Shown: positions 26,331 to 36,800 of the stretch, one piece after another | Position numbering within the stretch: position 1 is the stretch's first letter | How the letters are laid out: every line of letters begins with the position of its first letter | Origin: Caenorhabditis remanei | Lineage: Eukaryota > Nematoda > Chromadorea > Rhabditida > Rhabditidae | Assembly (NCBI RefSeq): GCF_010183535.1 | Contig: NC_071331.1 | Location: 12,090,001 to 12,154,000 of the forward strand | Length of the DNA: 64,000 nt | Reading direction: 5' to 3' | The notes under the pieces: generated by a model | Databases searched by the model: none | What the model was told of the DNA's origin: nothing | Seen by the model: the letters and a program-made list of their open reading frames with translations, nothing else | Made by a program: the position numbers and the translations under genes

Positions 26331-28100
26331 ATGGCACTTACGTCATCTCGATATTCAGTCCTGGCTAAAGCAGAACTTTCTCGTCTTGGAGTTGATTTAT
26401 ACACAGCAAGATTTGAGATGAAATGCATTGAGTATGCAGGATTTCGTCGTCTCGTGGTACGTTTTCCGTTTTCGGATTTGAGAGACACAGTTCCAGTCGA
26501 GTTGGTATTGAGACATTTGGTGGAGATTGTCACTCGTACCACGTGGTCGCTAAATGGAGATGAATCAAAAGCTGGACAGATCCATATCCCTTCCACCTAT
26601 TTTTTGTAAGTTAGAAAAAATATAAAAAACCAGGTTTCGGCACACTTTCTACTAGACCTGTGATTGCAATTTTTGAAATAAAAAATTCAAAGAAACAAAA
26701 AGAGAGCGTGGCCTCATCAGTAGTAGACTCTCTTCTTTTTTTGGGAAAAAAGTAATAATCAAAAAAGTTTTTCTTGAGAACGGCAGTTTTTGTTGTAGAA
26801 AATTACATTTTTCAGCCGCCACGAAGTCACGTTTTCCGGAGATTACATAAGAATAAGCGCCCGAGTCCGTCAAGTATATGGTCAGACCTTCCAACTGCAG
26901 GTGACTAGGATCTGAAAATAGCAAAAATATTAAGTTTGTCTTCAGACGACTGTAAGGCTCCAAGATTCAACCCTTGTGGGAGCCGGGCACACTACAATAT
27001 TCGTTTCTCATATGGTGCCGGAAGCAGATGATCCCAATACCTCCGAGGAATCGGAAAAATCTTCCCAGGAGACTTCAGCGAGCTTGAGAATAAAATCAAG
27101 TAAAACAGTCGATAAGTGTGGCAGCGCTCGTCATGTAAAACCATCAGCTCCAACTTTGGATTATCTTCCATCGGACGGTGAGGACGTCGATCCAGAACAT
27201 GTCGAGCGTTGTTACGCCTTCTTCAATTCGGAAAATGAAGAGAAACAAAGAGAAGTTGGAGAAAACGATGAAGAAGGAGCTGAGAACTCATCAAAAACGC
27301 CGTCTGAACACACCAATCGAGTGGTTCCAGAAAGTTCACTTGCTGATGGGTATGGAATTTCTTCAAGTCTGAAAAAAATTTCGGAAATACCAACCGGGCC
27401 CGTCTTACTCACCACTGGTCTTCAAAGTGTTCCATCTTCCATTGGAAAACGAAAACAAGCTGAGACTTCAGTTCCAGTCGAGAAACGGCCAAAACAGATG
27501 GTTTGAACAGTTCCAGGAGAGTTTCTGTAAAATACATCATTTTATTTCAGCTATCCTCGCGTAACTTTGTCCTTATTAACTTCACTACACGTTCAGCATC
27601 GTACCAGAATGAACTGAAAGTTATGCTAAGAGGAATGGGAATACATACAGCCCGGATTTCCAATATCCAAAAACTTCCGATTGCATCGGAGAATCGGCAC
27701 ATCGCTCACTTCCATGTCGACTCGAAAGAAGAAGTGGCACTGATAAATCAAAAAATCAGAAATTCCGAATGGCAGACACTTTTCGGAGAGATCGAAAAAA
27801 TCGATTCAAGCCATTTCTGTTGGCATGACATAGATGTGAAGGGAGTGCTCAAGCGTATGCTCATTTCCAAGGAATTTGCACTATTCAAAACACGTCCTTC
27901 CACGTCATTAGTCGAAATATTGAAAGACAGGAAGAAAATGAAGTCGGTAGTGAACAATCCTATCATCTTGGCACACATGGAACTGGTAACCAAATCGATA
28001 AATCTGAAAATAAGGAAATAATATGTCATTTCAGGCGTTGACAGGCCCGGGAAAAGATTTGCTTGCGGAGATCAGGGAAGATGTGAACAAGAATCGATAG
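26331..28100 (+). CDS. Unidentified 471-residue protein, five exons
   Basis: Exons 26331-26605, 26816-26900, 26946-27500, 27551-27985 and 28035-28100 join with closed phase throughout and end at TAG. An in-frame stop and a TTTTCAG acceptor lie just upstream of the ATG, consistent with a trans-spliced start. Residues 1-145 form a folded-looking alpha/beta region (FRRLVVRFPFSDLRD, VRQVYGQTFQLQTTVRLQD). About 145-300 is acidic, Ser/Glu-rich and probably disordered, ending in a basic patch (KRKQAETSVPVEKRPKQ) that could be a nuclear localisation signal. Residues 306-471 form a second basic, folded-looking domain. The donor of intron 3 (GTTTGA) is weak; reading through it would stop at 27506 and remove the C-terminal domain. 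No signal peptide or membrane span. I do not recognise the family; nuclear function is a guess. Confidence 0.75.
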
Positions 28101-28658
28101 GAAATGAAGTCAATGCTTCCCTCTTATTTTGTCTAGTCGAATATTATAATCCTCTAGCTCATTGATTTCCAATTCATTGACTCTTTTTCTCTTTGTTCTT
28201 CTCACTATCAATCAGTAACAGATTCTCTCTTCTTCCGCCTCCCTCGTTTTCGTGTCAAAAACCCGTATCAAAAACTTGCAGAATCTCCTCCATTTACAAA
28301 TGATCCTAGCCTATGTTTCTGCATTATATTGTTCTTTTTTCATTTTTAATATTTATTGAATTTTGTTCGTATACTTACATACTGTGTAATTTAGTTGTCG
28401 TTCTTAATTCGTAGTTACGAGGACCTCATCGGATTTCGATTTTGCTTTGGAGCAAGAAAAGCCTGAAAAGAATACTCAAAGACAGCGGCATGTGACAGAC
28501 TTCATTGTTACCTGTGTTCAAAGAAAACTTCTAGTCGTTATGATGTGAGTTTTGATCACTGGAACCTTTTTCTCAATTCGGAGTTTGCCGTTAAGTCGAA
28601 TTCAAAAATTTGAAAAGACGAAAAATAATTTTAAAAAAGACACGTAAAAGAGATACAG
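28101..28658. other. 3' flank plus one inverted gene-fragment copy
   Basis: 28101-28400 is the T-rich 3' flank of the preceding gene. 28463-28511 read on the minus strand is a 49-nt intron-like block (GTAACAATG...TTTTCAG) with short exon-like flanks. It is an inverted, diverged copy of the block at 29203-29251. Confidence 0.5.
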
Positions 28659-28799
28659 ATGGTGTCATTGATAACAGAATTCGAAGGAAAAAGCCTAGCT
28701 GAGATTGAGAAGAGCATACGCGCTCTATTGAACGACGCGGAGAGAGTGTTTGAAATCAAGAGACGCCGAGAGTTTTGGCAGCAGATGAAGTTTCAGTAA
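28659..28799 (+). CDS. Small ORF or exon, 46 residues
   Basis: ATG directly follows a possible acceptor (GATACAG/ATGG) and the frame ends at TAA 28797-28799. The peptide is strongly helical and charged (EFEGKSLAEIEKSIRALLND, FEIKRRREFWQQMKF) with no low complexity, which looks coding. A donor-like CA/GTAATT sits at the end, so it could also be an internal or first exon. No partner exon was joined in phase. Lying just before a broken gene fragment, it may belong to the same remnant. Confidence 0.35.
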   Translation: MVSLITEFEGKSLAEIEKSIRALLNDAERVFEIKRRREFWQQMKFQ

Positions 28800-29105
28800 T
28801 TTGCGATTTACAAGTTTTCGTTGTTTAAGTTTTCCATCAACTTTTCTGTTATCATTTTTTCAGAAGTTGATTGATGTACTCGATTAGTGTCAAAAATTGA
28901 AACTTATTGTGTGTACTTTTTAGTTTCCCATCATCGTTTCTTTTGTCATCCAACGTTATTCAGTTACAACGTTTTCTCTGAACCTTCTTGTTCTTCAAAA
29001 AAACTCAGTAAACCGAAATTACAATTTTCGAATGTGAGCATTTAATAAATATGAAAATAATTTTTACAGGTACCAATGAAATTGGCTTTTCCTTTTCTCT
29101 TTCAG

Positions 29106-29300
29106 ACGCCGAAAGATGATCCGAAGTGATTGAAACAGCCAAAGTTCGACAACGGAGCAACGTTCCTTGCAATGCCAGCAAAATAGATTTTTTTGAACCC
29201 AGGTAACAATGAAGAGTGTCACATGCCGCTGTCTTTGCGTATTCTTTCCAGATTCCCCCTGATCTCCACAGAGAGCATGAATAGCTACGAGAAGTATTGA
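29106..29300 (+). pseudogene. Two-exon gene fragment with a premature stop
   Basis: An acceptor TTTCAG at 29100-29105 opens an exon to 29202, followed by a 49-nt intron (29203-29251, GTAACA...TTTCCAG) and a second exon. The best frame gives SEVIETAKVRQRSNVPCNAS, then KIDFFEPR, then FPLISTESMNSYEKY and a stop at 29298-29300. A TGA lies in frame five codons into the first exon. A diverged inverted copy of the intron and its edges lies at 28463-28511. The fragment ends about 90 bp before a foldback transposon. Family unknown. Confidence 0.4.
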
Positions 29301-29387
29301 ATGAAGACGGTGAACAGATGTCGACGGAGTCAATTGAAATGTTTCACATATGTACAATCTTGATTCGATAGTGAAAAATACTATATA

Positions 29388-30617
29388 CACAGCACCCCGA
29401 AACGGGATACAGCGCTGAAAAATTTCAAACGTTCGCCGGGGAGCGCGTTTGCTATTTCAGTGCATTTTCAGAGGCACTTTTTTCAAAGTGCTATAACTTT
29501 TTATAGAGCGAATTAAAATAAATTCTGAGACCTACTGTGAAAAAAATAAAGTTTGGCCAAGGATTTTCAAAAAAAATGTTCGCGCCCAAAACACTTTAGT
29601 TCACAAATGCACTAAAGTGTTTTGGGCGCGAAAATTTTTTTTGAAAATCCTCGGCCAAACTTTATTTTTTTCACAGTAACTATTGTAGAGGATAAGCTGT
29701 TTTATCGATTTTTTATGATTTAAAATTTTTAAAAATGCTTAATCGCTGAGATCATTCGAGATTTTTCGAAAAAACACTCAAAATTGCTTGTTTTTGGACG
29801 GATTCCCTACTTTTTCAGAACTTTTTTGAATGAAAAAAAGTTTCTGGGCTATTTGAGTGATTATAAAATAAAGAAATCGTTACAGGAAACATAAAATCAT
29901 TGATGAGACCCTAAAACCCGTCAAAGCAGTTTTTGATTGAAAAATAAGTGATACACGGCAAAAGTACTAGGGATCTCGACATATTGAGTAATCCAGTATA
30001 ATAGAAGATGATATAGATTCAAAAATCACACCTGGAACCTTCATTTCTTCTTTTTGAGAGTGAATGCAAAAATTGGAAAATGACATTTTTGAAAAAAACG
30101 GGTTTTTTTCAATGGGAAGTTGTTGAACTGCTTTGAAAATATTTTCTATGTTTTGAGACATCTAGATCAACAATAAAATTAAGAAATTTCGGTTATAATA
30201 CGCAATTATGACATGAATACTCGAATTGTGCAATTTCAGCGTTTTATCCCCCTAGTGTTAATGTTACGCGAATTTTCGGTATGATGTCAGTTATTCATGC
30301 CTTTTTTTGTTTTTTTCATTCAAAAAAGTTCTGAAAAAGTAGGGTATCCGTCCAAAAACAAGCAATTTTGAGTGTTTTTTCGAAAACTCTCGAATGATCT
30401 CAGCGATTAAGCATTTTTAAAAATTTAAAATCATAAAAAATCGATAAAACAGCTTATCCTCTACAATAGTTAGGTCTCAGAATTTATTTTAATTCGCTCT
30501 ATAAAAAGTTATAGCACTTTGAAAAAAGTGCCTCTGAAAATGCACTGAAATAGCAAACGCGCTCCCCGGCGAACGTTTGAAATTTTTCAGCGCTGTATCC
30601 CGTTTCGGGGTGCTGTG
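29388..30617. mobile_element. 1.23-kb foldback element with about 310-bp inverted arms
   Basis: The ends are CACAGCACCCCGAAACGGGA at the left and its exact complement at the right. The arms match through roughly 29388-29842 and 30311-30617, apart from a 142-bp insertion in the left arm. They flank about 470 bp of unique AT-rich sequence without a transposase. The flanks (ATATA on both sides: 29383-29387 and 30618-30622) fit a short AT-rich target duplication, but the low complexity makes that uncertain. Non-autonomous; superfamily not assigned. Confidence 0.85.
29535..29676. mobile_element. 142-bp palindromic MITE nested in the foldback element
   Basis: Near-perfect palindrome with ends CTGTGAAAAAAATAAAG and its complement and a centre near 29606. 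It is flanked by TA on both sides (29533-29534 and 29677-29678), the target duplication of Tc1/mariner-type elements. The opposite arm of the host element reads through the same place without the insertion, with a single TA. Confidence 0.92.
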
Positions 30618-30867
30618 ATATATCTATTTCTTCAAGACAAACATCAGAAGAAACGCGTGAATTATTTGGAAAACAAACGTGAAACACGCGTGAGAAGCGA
30701 CACGTGTCTTCAATTATTGCCAACACATTGTTTTAACGGTATCCAAGAAAAATTGGAATTCTGTTTCTGTTTTCTATATTGCTCACGTTTTTCATCCAGC
30801 TGTCTTACGCCACCGGCAGCTTCGAAGTAAGTCTGAGACTCGGACAGTCTTCTAATTTAAGACGGAA
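30618..30867. other. Spacer between foldback element and minisatellite
   Basis: No convincing gene. It contains ACGCGTGAATT and AACACGCGTGAGAAG, a short imperfect direct repeat. The plus frame at 30615-30830 has no supporting splice context. Confidence 0.4.
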
Positions 30868-33800
30868 CTTCTCTTGAAATTTGAATTGGCTGATGGGAAG
30901 AAATGCAATATAGTGTTGTGGGGTAGCATGCGACCCAGAAGGAACACGTATTGTATTTCCGACTGTCTTTCAATTTGAATCTTTTAATTCTGAATCTTTT
31001 CCTGAAATTTGAATTGGCTGATGGGAAGAAATGCAGAATAGTGTTGTGGGGGTAGCATGCTACCCAGAAGGAACACTTATTGTATTTCCGACTGTCTTTC
31101 AATTTGAATCTTCTCTTGAAATTTGAATTGGCTGATGGGAAGAAATGCAGTATAGTGTTGTGGGGGTAGCATGCTACCCAGAAGGAACACGTATTGTATT
31201 TCCGACTGTCTTTCAATTTGAATCTTTTAATTCTGAATCTTCTCTTGAAATTTGAATTGGCTGATGGGAAGAAATGCAGTATAGTGTTGTGGGGGTAGCA
31301 TGCTACCCAGAAGGAACACGTATTGTATTTCCGACTGTCTTTCAATTTGAATCTTTTAATTCTGAATCTTCTCTTGAAATTTGAATTGGCTGATGGGAAG
31401 AAATGCAGTATAGTGTTGTGGGGGTAGCATGCTACCCAGAAGGAACACTTATTGTATTTCCGACTGTCTTTCAATTTGAATCTTTTAATTCTGAATCTTT
31501 TCCTGAAATTTGAATTGGCTGATGGGAAGAAATGCAGTATAGTGTTGTGGGGGTAGCATGCTACCCAGAAGGAAAACTTATTGTATTTCCGACTGTCTTT
31601 CAATTTGAATCTTTTAATTCTGAATCTTCTCTTGAAATTTGAATTGGCTGATGGGAAGAAATGCAGTATAGTGTTGTGGGGGTAGCATGCTACCCAGAAG
31701 GAACACTTATTGTATTTCCGACTGTCTTTCAATTTGAATCTTTTCTTGAAATTTGAATTGGCTGATGGGAAGAAATGCAGTATAGTGTTGTGGGGGTAGC
31801 ATGCTACCCAGAAGGAACACTTATTGTATTTCCGACTGTCTTTCAATTTGAATCTTCTCTTGAAATTTGAATTGGCTGATGGGAAGAAATGCAGTATAGT
31901 GTTGTGGGGGTAGCATGCTACCCAGAAGGAACACGTATTGTATTTCCGACTGTCTTTCAATTTGAATCTTTTAATTCTGAATCTTCTCTTGAAATTTGAA
32001 TTGGCTGATGGGAAGAAATGCAGTATAGTGTTGTGGGGGTAGCATGCTACCCAGAAGGAACACTTATTGTATTTCCGACTGTCTTTCAATTTGAATCTTT
32101 TAATTCTGAATCTTTTCCTGAAATTTGAATTGGCTGATGGGAAGAAATGCAGTATAGTGTTGTGGGGGTAGCATGCTACCCAGAAGGAAAACTTATTGTA
32201 TTTCCGACTGTCTTTCAATTTGAATCTTTTAATTCTGAATCTTCTCTTGAAATTTGAATTGGCTGATGGGAAGAAATGCAGTATAGTGTTGTGGGGGTAG
32301 CATGCTACCCAGAAGGAACACTTATTGTATTTCCGACTGTCTTTCAATTTGAATCTTCTCTTGAAATTTGAATTGGCTGATGGGAAGAAATGCAGTATAG
32401 TGTTGTGGGGGTAGCATGCTACCCAGAAGGAACACTTATTGTATTTCCGACTGTCTTTCAATTTGAATCTTTTAATTCTGAATCTTTTCCTGAAATTTGA
32501 ATTGGCTGATGGGAAGAAATGCAGTATAGTGTTGTGGGGGTAGCATGCTACCCAGAAGGAAAACTTATTGTATTTCCGACTGTCTTTCAATTTGAATCTT
32601 TTAATTCTGAATCTTCTCTTGAAATTTGAATTGGCTGATGGGAAGAAATGCAGTATAGTGTTGTGGGGGTAGCATGCTACCCAGAAGGAACACTTATTGT
32701 ATTTCCGACTGTCTTTCAATTTGAATCTTCTCTTGAAATTTGAATTGGCTGATGGGAAGAAATGCAGTATAGTGTTGTGGGGGTAGCATGCTACCCAGAA
32801 GGAACACTTATTGTATTTCCGACTGTCTTTCAATTTGAATCTTTTCTTGAAATTTGAATTGGATGGGAAGAAATGCAGTATAGTGTTGTGGGGGTAGCAT
32901 GCTACCCAGAAGGAACACGTATTGTATTTCCGACTGTCTTTCAATTTGAATCTTTTAATTCTGAATCTTCTCTTGAAATTTGAATTGGCTGATGGGAAGA
33001 AATGCAGTATAGTGTTGTGGGGGTAGCATGCTACCCAGAAGGAACACTTATTGTATTTCCGACTGTCTTTCAATTTGAATCTTTTAATTCTGAATCTTTT
33101 CCTGAAATTTGAATTGGCTGATGGGAAGAAATGCAGTATAGTGTTGTGGGGGTAGCATGCTACCCAGAAGGAAAACTTATTGTATTTCCGACTGTCTTTC
33201 AATTTGAATCTTTTAATTCTGAATCTTCTCTTGAAATTTGAATTGGCTGATGGGAAGAAATGCAGTATAGTGTTGTGGGGGTAGCATGCTACCCAGAAGG
33301 AACACTTATTGTATTTCCGACTGTCTTTCAATTTGAATCTTTTCTTGAAATTTGAATTGGCTGATGGGAAGAAATGCAGTATAGTGTTGTGGGGGTAGCA
33401 TGCTACCCAGAAGGAACACTTATTGTATTTCCGACTGTCTTTCAATTTGAATCTTCTCTTGAAATTTGAATTGGCTGATGGGAAGAAATGCAGTATAGTG
33501 TTGTGGGGGTAGCATGCTACCCAGAAGGAACACTTATTGTATTTCCGACTGTCTTTCAATTTGAATCTTCTCTTGAAATTTGAATTGGCTGATGGGAAGA
33601 AATGCAGTATAGTGTTGTGGGGGTAGCATGCTACCCAGAAGGAACACTTATTGTATTTCCGACTGTCTTTCAATTTGAATCTTTTCTTGAAATTTGAATT
33701 GGATGGGAAGAAATGCAGTATAGTGTTGTGGGGGTAGCATGCTACCCAGAAGGAACACTTATTGTATTTCCGACTGTCTTTCAATTTGAATCTTTTCTTG

Positions 33801-36800
33801 AAATTTGAATTGGATGGGAAGAAATGCAGTATAGTGTTGTGGGGGTAGCATGCTACCCAGAAGGAACACGTATTGTATTTCCGACTGTCTTTCAATTTGA
33901 ATCTTTTAATTCTGAATCTTCTCTTGAAATTTGAATTGGCTGATGGGAAGAAATGCAGTATAGTGTTGTGGGGGTAGCATGCTACCCAGAAGGAACACTT
34001 ATTGTATTTCCGACTGTCTTTCAATTTGAATCTTTTAATTCTGAATCTTTTCCTGAAATTTGAATTGGCTGATGGGAAGAAATGCAGTATAGTGTTGTGG
34101 GGGTAGCATGCTACCCAGAAGGAAAACTTATTGTATTTCCGACTGTCTTTCAATTTGAATCTTTTAATTCTGAATCTTCTCTTGAAATTTGAATTGGCTG
34201 ATGGGAAGAAATGCAGTATAGTGTTGTGGGGGTAGCATGCTACCCAGAAGGAACACTTATTGTATTTCCGACTGTCTTTCAATTTGAATCTTTTCTTGAA
34301 ATTTGAATTGGCTGATGGGAAGAAATGCAGTATAGTGTTGTGGGGGTAGCATGCTACCCAGAAGGAACACTTATTGTATTTCCGACTGTCTTTCAATTTG
34401 AATCTTCTCTTGAAATTTGAATTGGCTGATGGGAAGAAATGCAGTATAGTGTTGTGGGGGTAGCATGCTACCCAGAAGGAACACTTATTGTATTTCCGAC
34501 TGTCTTTCAATTTGAATCTTCTCTTGAAATTTGAATTGGCTGATGGGAAGAAATGCAGTATAGTGTTGTGGGGGTAGCATGCTACCCAGAAGGAACACTT
34601 ATTGTATTTCCGACTGTCTTTCAATTTGAATCTTTTCTTGAAATTTGAATTGGATGGGAAGAAATGCAGTATAGTGTTGTGGGGGTAGCATGCTACCCAG
34701 AAGGAACACTTATTGTATTTCCGACTGTCTTTCAATTTGAATCTTTTCTTGAAATTTGAATTGGATGGGAAGAAATGCAGTATAGTGTTGTGGGGGTAGC
34801 ATGCTACCCAGAAGGAACACGTATTGTATTTCCGACTGTCTTTCAATTTGAATCTTTTAATTCTGAATCTTCTCTTGAAATTTGAATTGGCTGATGGGAA
34901 GAAATGCAGTATAGTGTTGTGGGGGTAGCATGCTACCCAGAAGGAACACTTATTGTATTTCCGACTGTCTTTCAATTTGAATCTTTTAATTCTGAATCTT
35001 CTCTTGAAATTTGAATTGGCTGATGGGAAGAAATGCAGTATAGTGTTGTGGGGGTAGCATGCTACCCAGAAGGAACACGTATTGTATTTCCGACTGTCTT
35101 TCAATTTGAATCTTTTAATTCTGAATCTTCTCTTGAAATTTGAATTGGCTGATGGGAAGAAATGCAGTATAGTGTTGTGGGGGTAGCATGCTACCCAGAA
35201 GGAACACGTATTGTATTTCCGACTGTCTTTCAATTTGAATCTTTTAATTCTGAATCTTCTCTTGAAATTTGAATTGGCTGATGTGAAGAAATGCAGTATA
35301 GTGTTGTGGGGGTAGCATGCTACCCAGAAGGAACACTTATTGTATTTCCGACTGTCTTTCAATTTGAATCTTTTAATTCTGAATCTTCTCTTGAAATTTG
35401 AATTGGCTGATGGGAAGAAATGCAGTATAGTGTTGTGGGGGTAGCATGCTACCCAGAAGGAACACGTATTGTATTTCCGACTGTCTTTCAATTTGAATCT
35501 TTTAATTCTGAATCTTCTCTTGAAATTTGAATTGGCTGATGGGAAGAAATGCAGTATAGTGTTGTGGGGGTAGCATGCTACCCAGAAGGAACACTTATTG
35601 TATTTCCGACTGTCTTTCAATTTGAATCTTTTAATTCTGAATCTTTTCCTGAAATTTGAATTGGCTGATGGGAAGAAATGCAGTATAGTGTTGTGGGGGT
35701 AGCATGCTACCCAGAAGGAAAACTTATTGTATTTCCGACTGTCTTTCAATTTGAATCTTTTAATTCTGAATCTTCTCTTGAAATTTGAATTGGCTGATGG
35801 GAAGAAATGCAGTATAGTGTTGTGGGGGTAGCATGCTACCCAGAAGGAACACTTATTGTATTTCCGACTGTCTTTCAATTTGAATCTTCTCTTGAAATTT
35901 GAATTGGCTGATGGGAAGAAATGCAGTATAGTGTTGTGGGGGTAGCATGCTACCCAGAAGGAACACTTATTGTATTTCCGACTGTCTTTCAATTTGAATC
36001 TTTTCTTGAAATTTGAATTGGATGGGAAGAAATGCAGTATAGTGTTGTGGGGGTAGCATGCTACCCAGAAGGAACACTTATTGTATTTCCGACTGTCTTT
36101 CAATTTGAATCTTTTCTTGAAATTTGAATTGGCTGATGGGAAGAAATGCAGTATAGTGTTGTGGGGGTAGCATGCTACCCAGAAGGAACACTTATTGTAT
36201 TTCCGACTGTCTTTCAATTTGAATCTTCTCTTGAAATTTGAATTGGCTGATGGGAAGAAATGCAGTATAGTGTTGTGGGGGTAGCATGCTACCCAGAAGG
36301 AACACTTATTGTATTTCCGACTGTCTTTCAATTTGAATCTTTTCTTGAAATTTGAATTGGATGGGAAGAAATGCAGTATAGTGTTGTGGGGGTAGCATGC
36401 TACCCAGAAGGAACACTTATTGTATTTCCGACTGTCTTTCAATTTGAATTTTTTCTTGAAATTTGAATTGGCTGATGGGAAGAAATGCAGTATAGTGTTG
36501 TGGGGGTAGCATGCTACCCAGAAGGAACACTTATTGTATTTCCGACTGTCTTTCAATTTGAATCTTTTCTTGAAATTTGAATTGGATGGGAAGAAATGCA
36601 GTATAGTGTTGTGGGGGTAGCATGCTACCCAGAAGGAACACTTATTGTATTTCCGACTGTCTTTCAATTTGAATTTTTTCTTGAAATTTGAATTGGCTGA
36701 TGGGAAGAAATGCAGTATAGTGTTGTGGGGGTAGCATGCTACCCAGAAGGAACACGTATTGTATTTCCGACTGTCTTTCAATTTGAATATTTTAATTCTG

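Noticed and set aside
29064..29390. 108-residue minus-strand frame
   Set aside because: It is the reverse strand of the decayed plus-strand fragment; the intron and its signals point to the plus strand.
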